Positions 18,025 to 26,732 of a DNA stretch of 64,000 bases are shown here, one piece after another. This DNA comes from an uncultured Bacteroidota bacterium. GTDB lineage: Bacteria > Bacteroidota > Bacteroidia > Flavobacteriales_F > PHOS-HE28. The notes under the pieces were generated by a model, which worked only from the letters and a program-made list of their open reading frames with translations, was not told the DNA's origin and ran no database searches. Both the position numbers and the translations under genes were made by a program. Position 1 is the first letter of the stretch; every line of letters starts with the position of its first letter. Location: assembly GCA_902826215.1 (NCBI GenBank), contig CADEDY010000002.1, positions 62,001 to 126,000 on the forward strand, written 5' to 3'.

Positions 18025-19152
18025 GTGCTCTTCTCCAAGGTCATCGGACACGCCACGCTGAAGGCGAAGCTCATCGGTAACATCCGCGAGGGGCGCGTGG
18101 CCCATGCCCAGTTGTTCATGGGGCCCCGGGGAGGCGGCAACCTGCCCATGGCCCTGGCCTACGCCCAGTACCTGCTGTGCGAACGGCAAGGCGAGGCCGA
18201 TAGCTGTGGGGAATGTCCCAGTTGCTTGCAAACGGTCAAGCTGGAACACCCGGACCTGCACCTGACCTTCCCGATCTTCCTGGCCGAGAAGCAGAAGTAC
18301 TGCGAACCCTTCGTGTCCGATTGGCGCACTTGCGTGCTGGACCAGCCTTACCTGGACGCCGACCGCTGGCGCGATCACCTGGAAAGCGACAACAAGCAAC
18401 TGCGTATGGGGGTGGACATCGCCCAGGAGATCCAGCGCAAGTTGAGCCTGAAGAGCTTTCGCGGAGGCTACAAGGTGATGCTCATCTGGCTGCCCGAGTT
18501 GATGGACACCGCCGCCGCCAACAAGCTGCTGAAGGTGCTGGAGGAGCCCGAGCCCAACACCGTGTTCCTACTCGTTAGTACCGATGCCGAACAATTGTTG
18601 ACCACCATCCTCAGTCGTGCGCAACTGACCAAGGTGCCCGCCCTTCGACCATCCGATCTGGCGGATGCTTTGTCAGACCGGTTCCCCGGCTTGGCCCTTG
18701 AAGAGGCCTTGGCGATAGCGCTTCGCAGCGAAGGCGATCTGCTTGATGCGGTGGACATGGCGGATCAAGGGGAGGAGGAGCTTTTCGTTTTCTTCCGGGA
18801 TTGGCTTCGGTCCTGTTACAAGCGTGAAGTGGGAGTGGTGTCCGAGTTCGCCGAAGGGTTCCAGAAGTTGGGTCGCGAGCGCCAGAAGTCGTTGATCCGT
18901 TACGGTTTGTACATGATCCGGCAGTGCGCGCTGCAATGGCAAGAAGTGCCCGAACTGGTGCGGGTCCTTGGCCAGGAGCAAGAGTTCGTCCAGAACTTCA
19001 GCAAACTATTGAACGATGCGAATGCCGAGGGTATTCGGCGGGAACTGGAAACGGCGCATGTCCACATCGAGCGCAATGCCAATCCCAAGATCCTATTCAC
19101 CGACCTGAGCTATCGGATGATGGGGTTGTTGCGAATGACCGCTCCAGCATAG
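18025..19152 (+). CDS. holB: DNA polymerase III delta' subunit (clamp-loader ATPase-like)
   Basis: A 375-residue clamp-loader subunit. It opens FSKVIGHATLKAKL and has a degenerate P-loop (GPRGGGNL, lacking the GKT lysine), typical of the non-hydrolysing delta' subunit. A four-cysteine zinc module follows (LLC-x8-C-x2-C-x2-C). The sensor/arginine-finger region includes AANKLLKVLEEPEPNTVFLL and TTILSRAQ. Those motifs and the degenerate P-loop separate it from DnaX. The start is GTG at 18025, with TTCCTTTG (one mismatch to the -7 box) just before it. RicT, GldH and a penicillin-binding protein follow on the same strand. Confidence 0.9.
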   Translation: MLFSKVIGHATLKAKLIGNIREGRVAHAQLFMGPRGGGNLPMALAYAQYLLCERQGEADSCGECPSCLQTVKLEHPDLHLTFPIFLAEKQKYCEPFVSDWRTCVLDQPYLDADRWRDHLESDNKQLRMGVDIAQEIQRKLSLKSFRGGYKVMLIWLPELMDTAAANKLLKVLEEPEPNTVFLLVSTDAEQLLTTILSRAQLTKVPALRPSDLADALSDRFPGLALEEALAIALRSEGDLLDAVDMADQGEEELFVFFRDWLRSCYKREVGVVSEFAEGFQKLGRERQKSLIRYGLYMIRQCALQWQEVPELVRVLGQEQEFVQNFSKLLNDANAEGIRRELETAHVHIERNANPKILFTDLSYRMMGLLRMTAPA

Positions 19153-19174
19153 GCGGCAGCGGGCAGTGGCTTGC

Positions 19175-19182
19175 TATCTTCG
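19175..19182 (+). promoter_or_regulatory. -7 box TATCTTCG before ricT
   Basis: Exact TAnnTTCG match, 30 nt before the ATG at 19213, in the short gap after the delta' gene. Confidence 0.45.
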
Positions 19183-19212
19183 TCCCATTCTCCGGCTTTC
19201 AATAAGCTGGAA

Positions 19213-20661
19213 ATGAGAGATATGTCGTGTACAGGATGCAGCAGTGGAGCCGACGGTAAACCGTCCGGGTGCAAGAGCAACGGCTATTGCAGCACTAGTG
19301 GGTGCAACAAGTTGGGCGTTTTCGATTGGCTCACTGGAGTTCCGATCCCGGGCGGGCAACAGCCCTTCGACGGCGTGGAGGTGCGTTTCAAGAATACCCG
19401 CAAAGCGTATTACCGCAACGCCGGTGGCCTTCAGTTGATGCCCGGTGACCTCGTAACCGTGGATGCCGCCCCGGGGCACGACATCGGTATGGTGAGCCTG
19501 ACCGGCGAGCTGGTGCGAGCGCAGATGGAGCGCAAGAAGATGACCGCTGAGACCTATGATCTGCGCAAGGTGCTGCGCGTATCCACCCAAGAGGATATCG
19601 ATCGCTGGCACGAGGCACGCAAGAAGGAGGACGAGACGATGTTCGCCAGCCGCCAAATGGTGCGTGATGCCCGCTTGGACATGAAGGTGACCGATGTGGA
19701 GTATCAGGGCGACGGCACCAAGGCCATTCTCTACTACACTGCCGAGGAACGCATCGATTTCCGTGGGATCGTGCGCACCATGAGCGACCGGTTCCAAGTG
19801 CGCGTGGAGATGAAACAGATCGGCTCCCGCCAGGAGGCCGGCCGCATCGGTGGCATCGGCAGTTGCGGGCGTGAGTTGTGCTGCAGCACGTGGCTTACTG
19901 ACTTCCGCAGTGTGACCACGAGTGCCGCGCGTTACCAGCAACTCGCACTGAATCCGCAGAAGCTCGCGGGGCAATGCGGCAAGTTGAAGTGCTGCCTCAA
20001 CTACGAGCTCGATATGTACATCGAGGCGATCAAGAGCTACCCCTCGCAGAACGCCAAGCTGAAGACCCAACAGGGTGTCGGTGCCCACATGAAGACGGAC
20101 ATCTTCAGTGGCAAGATGTGGTATGGTTTCAAGCGCCCAGGCGAACCCTTCGTGATGGCTGGTTTCCCCATTGAGGTGGTGCGCGACATCCTCGCCCAGA
20201 ACAAGGAAGGCGTGGAACCGGAGGTGGACCTGAACATGGTGGACGAGCCGAAGGAGACCGTGAAGGCTCCGGATTATGAGAACGTGGTAGGCCAGGATGA
20301 TCTGACCCGCTTCGACAATAAGACGCGCTCCAAGAGCGGAAAGAAACGCAGTCGCGGTGCGCGCGATCGGGGTGATCGCCCACAAGGTGCCACACCTTCG
20401 GGAGGTGACCAACGCGGCCCAAGACCCGAAGGAGGTGCGACGCCCGCCGATCGCGGCCCACGGCCACCGCGCGGCCCACGGCCTGATCGCGGCCCAAGAC
20501 CAGAAGGACCGCGTACCGGTGATCAAGGACCACGGCCTGATCGCGGCCCACGTCCCGAAGGCCCAGGTGGTGATCGTGGTCGTCGGAACCGGGGACGTGG
20601 TCGTCGTAGCGGAGATCGACCGGCAGGCGGAGAAGGCCCACCCAAACCACCAGCTGCGTGA
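19213..20661 (+). CDS. ricT: PSP1-domain protein, RicT/YaaT family
   Basis: RicT family protein of about 482 residues. The N-terminus is Cys-rich (CTGCSSGADG..., CKSNGYCSTSGC), as in Bacteroidota homologues. The PSP1 core follows, with GVEVRFKNTRKAYYRN, IGGIGSCGRELCC and AGQCGKLKCCLNYELDMY; the paired C-x4-CC and C-x5-CC motifs match cysteines that bind Fe-S clusters in Bacillus RicT, a factor in RNA maturation. The last ~90 residues are a disordered Arg/Gly/Pro tail with repeated RGPRP units. I chose the ATG at 19213, giving MRDMSCTGC. Its stop overlaps the gldH GTG start (GTGA), suggesting coupled translation. Confidence 0.9.
   Translation: MRDMSCTGCSSGADGKPSGCKSNGYCSTSGCNKLGVFDWLTGVPIPGGQQPFDGVEVRFKNTRKAYYRNAGGLQLMPGDLVTVDAAPGHDIGMVSLTGELVRAQMERKKMTAETYDLRKVLRVSTQEDIDRWHEARKKEDETMFASRQMVRDARLDMKVTDVEYQGDGTKAILYYTAEERIDFRGIVRTMSDRFQVRVEMKQIGSRQEAGRIGGIGSCGRELCCSTWLTDFRSVTTSAARYQQLALNPQKLAGQCGKLKCCLNYELDMYIEAIKSYPSQNAKLKTQQGVGAHMKTDIFSGKMWYGFKRPGEPFVMAGFPIEVVRDILAQNKEGVEPEVDLNMVDEPKETVKAPDYENVVGQDDLTRFDNKTRSKSGKKRSRGARDRGDRPQGATPSGGDQRGPRPEGGATPADRGPRPPRGPRPDRGPRPEGPRTGDQGPRPDRGPRPEGPGGDRGRRNRGRGRRSGDRPAGGEGPPKPPAA
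20350..20658 (+). repeat. Low-complexity RGPRP-type repeats in the RicT tail
   Basis: Imperfect direct repeats of a gatcgcggccca-like unit encode DRGPRP, RGPRPDRGPRPEGP and RRNRGRGRR. The composition resembles RGG-type RNA-binding tails. Confidence 0.75.
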
Positions 20662-21146
20662 ACCGCGCCTCTATCGCCTTTGCATTGATTCTGGCGAGCG
20701 CTCTCGTAGGGTGCTCCGAACCCCCTGTTTTCCAGGCCGATATGCCTGTCCCGGGTGAGGTGTGGGGTCGCACGTTCAAGCCCACCTTCGCTTTTGACAT
20801 TGCTGACACGGTCAGTCGACACGACCTGTACATCGACGTTCGCCATACCGGCGACTATGCCTACAGCGACCTATTCCTTTTCGTGGACTTGGAAGGCCCT
20901 GGGGGGCGATCCGTGCGCGATACGGTGGAATGCCTTTTGGCGGATCCGACGGGGAATTGGTACGGACGAGGAACAGGTTTCATTCTGGCACGCCGGACCT
21001 TGGATGCCAAGATCCTGTACAAGCTGGGCAATAGATTCCCTGCCTCGGGCCGTTATTCCATCACACTGGAGCAAGCCATGCGCACGGAAGATCTGGCGGG
21101 CGTGATCGATGTGGGCGTGAGCGTGGAGCGCTCGAAGAAGCAATGA
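20658..21146 (+). CDS. gldH: Gliding motility lipoprotein GldH
   Basis: A 162-residue lipoprotein of the GldH family. The signal sequence ends in a good lipobox, SALVGCSEPP. The mature part contains YSDLFLFVDLEGPGG, DPTGNWYGRGTGF and the C-terminal YSITLEQAMRTEDLAGVIDVGVSVE, typical for GldH. GldH is required for gliding in Flavobacterium but is also kept in non-gliding Bacteroidota; its exact mechanism is unsettled. The GTG start overlaps the ricT stop by 4 bases, and a penicillin-binding protein follows 77 bp later. The RicT-GldH-PBP order is one I recall from Flavobacteriales genomes. Confidence 0.9.
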   Translation: MNRASIAFALILASALVGCSEPPVFQADMPVPGEVWGRTFKPTFAFDIADTVSRHDLYIDVRHTGDYAYSDLFLFVDLEGPGGRSVRDTVECLLADPTGNWYGRGTGFILARRTLDAKILYKLGNRFPASGRYSITLEQAMRTEDLAGVIDVGVSVERSKKQ

Positions 21147-21208
21147 TCCCCAGTGGCGTAGGGGAAAACTCGTCAGTGTACCCACAGGACAGAGGCATTC
21201 CTGACGAA

Positions 21209-21216
21209 TAACTTCG
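21209..21216 (+). promoter_or_regulatory. -7 box TAACTTCG before the PBP gene
   Basis: Exact TAnnTTCG match that ends 7 nt before the ATG at 21224, in the gap after gldH. Confidence 0.45.
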
Positions 21217-21223
21217 GCGACCG

Positions 21224-23635
21224 ATGAAGGAAAGCAAACCAGCCCCCAAGCGCAAACGCAGGTTCCTGTGGTGGTTGGTCGTGCTTTCACCGTTGTTGGG
21301 ATTGGGCTTCATGCTCTTTCTCGCTGCGAACAGCGACCTCCCCAGTACCGAGGATCTGGAGGATCCGCGCAGTGACCTAGCGACCGCGATCCTCTTCAGT
21401 GACGGCTCGCAGATGGGCCAGTACTATCGGGAGAACCGGATCCCTGTGGAGTATGCGCAGATCAGTCCGAACGTGGTGCAGGCGCTCATCGCTACCGAAG
21501 ACGAACGCTTCCGGGAGCACAGCGGTGTGGATGTGCGCGGTACGTTGCGGGCAGCCGTATTCTTGGGCAAGAAGGGCGGTGCAAGTACCATCACCCAGCA
21601 GCTGGCCAAGATGCTCTTCACCGAGCGCGCCGACAATTTCATCGAACGTACCTTCCAGAAATTCCAAGAGTGGATAATCAGTGCGCGGTTGGAGCGGCAA
21701 TACACGAAGGACGAGATCATCGCGATGTACCTCAACCGTTTCGACTGGATCAATCAAGCAGTGGGCATCAACAGTGCAGCCCGTGTTTATTTCGATACCA
21801 CCCCCGATTCACTGAAGATCGAACAGGCTGCGATGCTCGTGGGCATGTTGAAGAATCCGGCACTCTTCAACCCGAACCGCGCAAGTCGACTGGATACGGT
21901 GATGCATCGTCGCATGGTCGTGTTCGATCAGATGCGCCGCAATGGGTTCATCACCACTGCACAATACGACTCGTTGAAGGCACTTCCGCTGGGCTTGCGT
22001 TTCCAGCGGATCGACCACACCGAAGGCCTAGCGCCCTACTACCGGGAAGTGCTGCGCTCGAAATTGCAGGCGTTGCTGGCTTCAAAGGATGCAGAAGGGA
22101 ACCTGCGTTACGCGAAGTCCGATGGTACGCCCTACAACATCTACACCGATGGGCTGAAGATCTACACGACGCTGGACCATCGCATGCAGGAGTACGGTGA
22201 GTATGCGGTGAAGCAGCACCTCGGCACGGAGCTCCAAGCAGATTTCTTCAAGGACATCGGCAAGAAGAAGAACAAACCGTTCGACTATCGCGTGAGCCAG
22301 ACCGAGATCGAAGGGATCCTGAACACGGCGATGAAACGCAGTGTGCGTTACAAGGTGCTCACAGGCCAGCAATGCGGGAACTGCGAGCGACCCGCCAAGT
22401 ACATCGAGAAGGTGAAGCACGAAGGCGCTATGCATTACCACTGCAAGCCGGAACTCGGTGGATGTGATACCTATTGGGCGGTGGTGAAGGAAGAGGAGAT
22501 CCCGAAGGTGTTCGACACACCTGCTCCGATGCGCGTTTTCACGTGGCATGGCGAGGTGGATACGGTGATGACACCGATGGATTCGATCCGCTATTACAAG
22601 AGCTTCCTGCAAAGTGGCCTGTTGAGCATGGATCCGCATACGGGCTTCATCAAAGCGTGGGTGGGCGGCATCGATTTCAAGCACTTCCAGTATGACCACG
22701 TGGAACAAGCACGTCGTCAGGTGGGGTCCACCTTCAAGCCCTTCGTATACGCCACCGCCATCCGCGAGGGCATGGAACCTTGTCGCGAATTGCCCAACCA
22801 GAAGGTCTGCTTCGACATGCCTCCGGGTCAGCCGGATTGGTGCCCGGAGAACAGCGATGCCGTGTACGGTGGCATGGTCACGGTGGAGTACGCGTTGGCC
22901 AATTCCATGAACACGATCACGGCGTGGTTGATGAAGCAATACGGCCCCCAAGCAGTCACAGTGCTCGCACGTCACATGGGTGTGCGAAGTCCGTTGGATC
23001 CTGTTCCTTCACTGTGCTTGGGTGTTGCCGACCTTACGCTGATGGAGATGACAGGTGCCTTCTCCACCTTCGCGAATAAGGGGGTGTACATCGAACCGAT
23101 CCTCTTCACGCGCATCGAGGACAAGAACGGGAACACGGTATACGATGTGACACCGACCACGGACGAAGCCTTGGATGAGCGAACGGCCTACGTGATGTTG
23201 GACATGATGAAGGGCGTGACCGATGGTGCCTACAATCCGAGCACGCAGAGGACAGTGGGCACTGGAATGCGTCTTCGCATGGGCTGGGGAAACCGCGCGA
23301 AGTATGCCAACATCAAGTTCCCTACTGCAGGGAAAACAGGCACTACACAGAACAACAGCGACGGATGGTTCATCGGGATCACGCCGGATCTCGTAACCGG
23401 TGTCTGGACCGGTGCTGACGATCGAAGTGTGCGTTTCAGCACCACGGACAAGGGCCAAGGCGCTAACATGGCGTTGCCGATCTATGGGTACTACATGAAC
23501 AAGGTGTACGCTGACCCGAGCATTGAGATCAGTACGGGGGATTTCGAACGTCCTGGCGGGGATCTGGGCGTGGAGATCGATTGCCGCAAGAAGGGCAATG
23601 TGATCAACGGCGCGCAGAAGCCAAATTGGGACTGA
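21224..23635 (+). CDS. Bifunctional penicillin-binding protein 1A (transglycosylase/transpeptidase)
   Basis: An 803-residue class A PBP that polymerises and cross-links peptidoglycan at the inner membrane. A basic cytoplasmic tail and one TM helix (about 17-37) precede the GT51 domain ([41 protein letters not shown]). The transpeptidase domain has STFK (in GSTFKPFVY), SMN ([10 protein letters not shown]) and KTG ([14 protein letters not shown]), so it looks active. An unusual Cys/His-rich insertion lies between the domains: C384-x2-C387, H404-x-H406-C407 and C414, possibly a metal site or disulfides. No truncation is visible. Confidence 0.95.
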   Translation: MKESKPAPKRKRRFLWWLVVLSPLLGLGFMLFLAANSDLPSTEDLEDPRSDLATAILFSDGSQMGQYYRENRIPVEYAQISPNVVQALIATEDERFREHSGVDVRGTLRAAVFLGKKGGASTITQQLAKMLFTERADNFIERTFQKFQEWIISARLERQYTKDEIIAMYLNRFDWINQAVGINSAARVYFDTTPDSLKIEQAAMLVGMLKNPALFNPNRASRLDTVMHRRMVVFDQMRRNGFITTAQYDSLKALPLGLRFQRIDHTEGLAPYYREVLRSKLQALLASKDAEGNLRYAKSDGTPYNIYTDGLKIYTTLDHRMQEYGEYAVKQHLGTELQADFFKDIGKKKNKPFDYRVSQTEIEGILNTAMKRSVRYKVLTGQQCGNCERPAKYIEKVKHEGAMHYHCKPELGGCDTYWAVVKEEEIPKVFDTPAPMRVFTWHGEVDTVMTPMDSIRYYKSFLQSGLLSMDPHTGFIKAWVGGIDFKHFQYDHVEQARRQVGSTFKPFVYATAIREGMEPCRELPNQKVCFDMPPGQPDWCPENSDAVYGGMVTVEYALANSMNTITAWLMKQYGPQAVTVLARHMGVRSPLDPVPSLCLGVADLTLMEMTGAFSTFANKGVYIEPILFTRIEDKNGNTVYDVTPTTDEALDERTAYVMLDMMKGVTDGAYNPSTQRTVGTGMRLRMGWGNRAKYANIKFPTAGKTGTTQNNSDGWFIGITPDLVTGVWTGADDRSVRFSTTDKGQGANMALPIYGYYMNKVYADPSIEISTGDFERPGGDLGVEIDCRKKGNVINGAQKPNWD

Positions 23636-23692
23636 GGTCCCTTGGTTCTCTGCTTCTCGGATCTGCGACACGTTCGTCCAATGGCATCCCGC

Positions 23693-23700
23693 TATCTTCG
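23693..23700 (+). promoter_or_regulatory. -7 box TATCTTCG before scoA
   Basis: Exact TAnnTTCG match that ends 8 nt before the ATG at 23709. Confidence 0.45.
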
Positions 23701-23708
23701 TCGGCACC

Positions 23709-24407
23709 ATGAACAAGATCGTTGCCAACGCGGATGAAGCCCTGAAAGGGATCCAGGACAACATGACCCTGATGGTCGGCGGCTTCGGGCTGTGCGGCAT
23801 TCCGGAGAAGAGCATCGCTGCACTGGTGCGTACCGGCGCGAAGGGTCTCACCTGCATCAGTAACAATGCGGGGGTGGATGACTTCGGCTTAGGCTTGTTG
23901 TTGCAGACGCGCCAGATCAAGAAAATGATCAGCAGCTACGTGGGCGAGAACGCGGAATTCGAGCGACAGATGTTGAGCGGGGAACTGGAGGTGGACCTGA
24001 TCCCGCAGGGCAGCTTGGCCGAACGTTGCCGTGCTGGTGGCGCTGGTATTCCTGCATTCTACACACCCGCTGGCTATGGCACCGAGGTTGCCGAAGGCAA
24101 GGAAACGCGCGAGTACGACGGGAAGATGTATGTGCTGGAGACCGCGCTGCGCGCCGACTTCGCGCTTGTGAAAGCGTGGAAGGGGGACCGCTTTGGGAAT
24201 TTGGTGTACAAGCGCACGGCCCGCAATTTCAACCCGATGATGGCCATGGCCGGGAAGGTCACCGTGGCCGAGGTGGAGCTGCTCGTGGAGCCGGGCGAAT
24301 TGGATCCGGATGAGATCCATACACCGGGCATTTTCGTGAACCGGATCTTCCAAGGACAGGATTACGAAAAGCGCATCGAGCAACGCACGGTCCGCAAGCG
24401 AGGCTAG
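23709..24407 (+). CDS. scoA: 3-oxoacid CoA-transferase subunit A
   Basis: A 232-residue alpha subunit of a succinyl-CoA:3-ketoacid (or acetoacetate) CoA-transferase, used in ketone-body and short-chain acid metabolism. Family motifs are [48 protein letters not shown] and [11 protein letters not shown]. The length is normal. The B subunit, usually the next gene, is 1.66 kb away at 26069 and separated by an oppositely oriented membrane glycosyltransferase. Substrate specificity cannot be set from sequence alone. Confidence 0.94.
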   Translation: MNKIVANADEALKGIQDNMTLMVGGFGLCGIPEKSIAALVRTGAKGLTCISNNAGVDDFGLGLLLQTRQIKKMISSYVGENAEFERQMLSGELEVDLIPQGSLAERCRAGGAGIPAFYTPAGYGTEVAEGKETREYDGKMYVLETALRADFALVKAWKGDRFGNLVYKRTARNFNPMMAMAGKVTVAEVELLVEPGELDPDEIHTPGIFVNRIFQGQDYEKRIEQRTVRKRG

Positions 24408-24422
24408 GGGCAGCGCTTGAGA

Positions 24423-25901
24423 TCACTCCGCTGCATCGCTCATCCTGCGCTGAAGGAGTATGGTGTGTGGCCGCTCGAATCGTTGGACCACGTCGTATCC
24501 AGCGGTATCCTGTGGCGTGATGTTCCACTCGATCAGGTAGCGAACATCGTCCTTCGGTGAAAGCCCTTTTCGTGTAGCGCGATCCATCCAATCCAATCCA
24601 CGTTTTATCCGATAGAAGTTGATCGTGGGCTCCATTTCCCAGGAGTTGCCTATCCGAACGCGGCCCTCCTTGCCTTCATGAAGTGCTGTGATCAGCGTGA
24701 TCGCATCATCGGTCTGCACATCGTAGTACCACTCACCGTGCGTCAGCGGGAATGCGCTGCGTCTTGCGCTTTCGATGGAAAGACCAGCCAGTACGAAGAG
24801 GACCGGAACAACCAACCAAAGCCGCCACCCCTTGGCGAATGCGAACAAGAGCTGGATCACGACCAACAGGAAAAGCGGAACCAGGAACAGGGCGAATCGT
24901 GCTTCCAAGTAATCCGTGCCCAATAGGTGGTGTTGAATGATGGTGACCAAGCTGACGCCCACCAATAATCCGGTGCATACAGCGAGTTCTGGTGCTTCAA
25001 CCAGCAACGCTCGCCAGCGCGGGAGCGCGGAGCATGCAACATTGATGAGGGCGAGAGCAACGACCGAGAGGAAGCAGATCTGCCAAAGGATGAGGTCGTC
25101 GCCTGGTATACCGATGCCGGGTGTGATCGCGTAAATGGTGGATCGCAAAGTGGTATCGAAGAAGTTCGTCTTGCCCCCGAAATCGAAAGCATTCCACCGC
25201 ACCACCTGTTGAACAGGTCGGGCGAGGATCTCATAAGCGACGAACAACAAAAGCGCGTTCACCCAAGCGGTTCGTCGCACTATGCGCCAACGCGCGGCAC
25301 CATCGGGTTGTTTGATCAGTAGGAGCGGATAGTACAAGGCCAGAGCGGTCACGTACACATCGAGCTGCGTGAAACTGCTGAGCACGGCACCGATGAATGC
25401 GAAATGCAACCAGATCAAGGTGCGTCTTCTTCCGGTTCGGATGGAGTCGATGAGGAAGTACACCGCCATCAGCATGAATCCGATGGACATGCCGTAGCCT
25501 CGTGCTACCGAAAAGGTGCCGAGCAAGTTGGTGTTCGAAGCAAGAAGGATGAAGGCCGGGACCGCCAAAAGAACGTGCTTACGCATCAACAGCGCCCCGC
25601 AGAAGAACAGATACACCGCGAGCAGGATCAGGTTCGGCAAACGCAAGGCCCATTCCGATGGACCGAACACCCGTTGCGACCACTTCATCCCCACGGAGTT
25701 CAGTAGGTGGTTGTTCGTGTACGGGTCATCCAGCCGGAACAGCCCTTTCGTGCTTCGGAAGATGTAATGAAGGAACGAGAAGCTCTCGTCGTGCGTGAAA
25801 GAGATGTCAACGGCCCGGTATGCGGCATACCCAAGCGCAACCGAACCGATAAGGACCAGTAGAACGATCTTGATGAGGCGAATGGAACGTGGGTCGCTCA
25901 A
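24423..25901 (-). CDS. GT-C-type membrane glycosyltransferase-like protein
   Basis: A multi-pass membrane protein of about 492 residues with roughly ten hydrophobic helices. After the first helix it carries [13 protein letters not shown]; an acidic pair in the first periplasmic loop is the catalytic-site hallmark of GT-C enzymes (GT39/GT87-like). The C-terminal ~100 residues form a soluble domain ([31 protein letters not shown]). I chose the TTG at 25901 ([10 protein letters not shown] follows) over a TTG at 25985 because a TATCTTCG box at 25930-25937 would otherwise lie inside the gene; this start is uncertain. It converges on scoA and separates scoA from scoB. Sugar and acceptor are unknown. 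Confidence 0.8.
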   Translation of the reverse strand: MSDPRSIRLIKIVLLVLIGSVALGYAAYRAVDISFTHDESFSFLHYIFRSTKGLFRLDDPYTNNHLLNSVGMKWSQRVFGPSEWALRLPNLILLAVYLFFCGALLMRKHVLLAVPAFILLASNTNLLGTFSVARGYGMSIGFMLMAVYFLIDSIRTGRRRTLIWLHFAFIGAVLSSFTQLDVYVTALALYYPLLLIKQPDGAARWRIVRRTAWVNALLLFVAYEILARPVQQVVRWNAFDFGGKTNFFDTTLRSTIYAITPGIGIPGDDLILWQICFLSVVALALINVACSALPRWRALLVEAPELAVCTGLLVGVSLVTIIQHHLLGTDYLEARFALFLVPLFLLVVIQLLFAFAKGWRLWLVVPVLFVLAGLSIESARRSAFPLTHGEWYYDVQTDDAITLITALHEGKEGRVRIGNSWEMEPTINFYRIKRGLDWMDRATRKGLSPKDDVRYLIEWNITPQDTAGYDVVQRFERPHTILLQRRMSDAAE

Positions 25902-25929
25902 GCGCTTGGCCGAATTGGTGGCGATGCGG

Positions 25930-25937
25930 CGAAGATA
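25930..25937 (-). promoter_or_regulatory. -7 box TATCTTCG for the 24423-25901 glycosyltransferase
   Basis: The minus strand reads TATCTTCG, 28 nt upstream of the chosen TTG start at 25901. It argues against the longer upstream start. Confidence 0.42.
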
Positions 25938-26068
25938 GCCGGAGGCGATGCGTGGCCCTTCAACGAGCAACTGCGAACAGACCAAGTCCTACTTTAGCAG
26001 CATCCCTTGCGATCGGGGCCCCTCTGCTTCTTGAGGACCCGCACCCTTCACTTGGAGACCAGGATCAC

Positions 26069-26728
26069 ATGGCACTCACGAAAGAACAGATGGCGCAGCG
26101 CATCGCGCGCGAATTGAAGGACGGATACTACGTGAACCTCGGGATCGGTATTCCCACCTTGGTGGCGAATTATGTTCCGAAAGGGATCAACGTGGTCTTT
26201 CAAAGTGAGAACGGGATCCTCGGCATGGGGCCTTTTCCGTTCGAAGGAGAAGAGGAAGCTGATCTGATCAATGCGGGGAAGCAAACCGTGACCTTGTTGC
26301 CCGGCAGTAGCATCTTCGACAGCAGCACCAGCTTCGCGATGATCCGTGGACAGCATGTGCAACTCACGGTGCTCGGCGCTATGGAAGTGACCGATACCGG
26401 CGACATCGCGAACTGGAAGATCCCCGGAAAGATGGTGAAGGGTATGGGTGGCGCCATGGACCTAGTGGCCAGTGCGGACAACATCATCGTGTGCATGTTG
26501 CATACCAACAAGGCTGGCGAGAGCAAGTTGCTGAAGAAGTGCACCCTCCCACTGACCGGCGTGGCCTGCGTGAAGAAGATCGTGACGGATCTGGGTGTGT
26601 TCGATGTGACCCCCGATGGATTCAAGTTGCTGGAGCGCGCGCCGGGTGTCAGTGTGGATGAGATCAGAGCGAAGACCGAGGGCCGCTTGGTAGTGGCTGA
26701 TGATGTGATCGAAATGGCGATCGCTTAG
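26069..26728 (+). CDS. scoB: 3-oxoacid CoA-transferase subunit B
   Basis: A 219-residue beta subunit of the CoA-transferase. The catalytic-glutamate motif [12 protein letters not shown] is intact. Other family blocks are [59 protein letters not shown] and [16 protein letters not shown]. The ATG at 26069 gives the standard N-terminus [13 protein letters not shown]. It lies 1.66 kb from scoA, so the two subunits probably have separate promoters; a TACTTTAG one-mismatch box lies at 25990-25997. A glycosyltransferase follows 4 bp after the stop and is likely co-transcribed. Confidence 0.95.
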   Translation: MALTKEQMAQRIARELKDGYYVNLGIGIPTLVANYVPKGINVVFQSENGILGMGPFPFEGEEEADLINAGKQTVTLLPGSSIFDSSTSFAMIRGQHVQLTVLGAMEVTDTGDIANWKIPGKMVKGMGGAMDLVASADNIIVCMLHTNKAGESKLLKKCTLPLTGVACVKKIVTDLGVFDVTPDGFKLLERAPGVSVDEIRAKTEGRLVVADDVIEMAIA

Positions 26729-26732
26729 CGTT

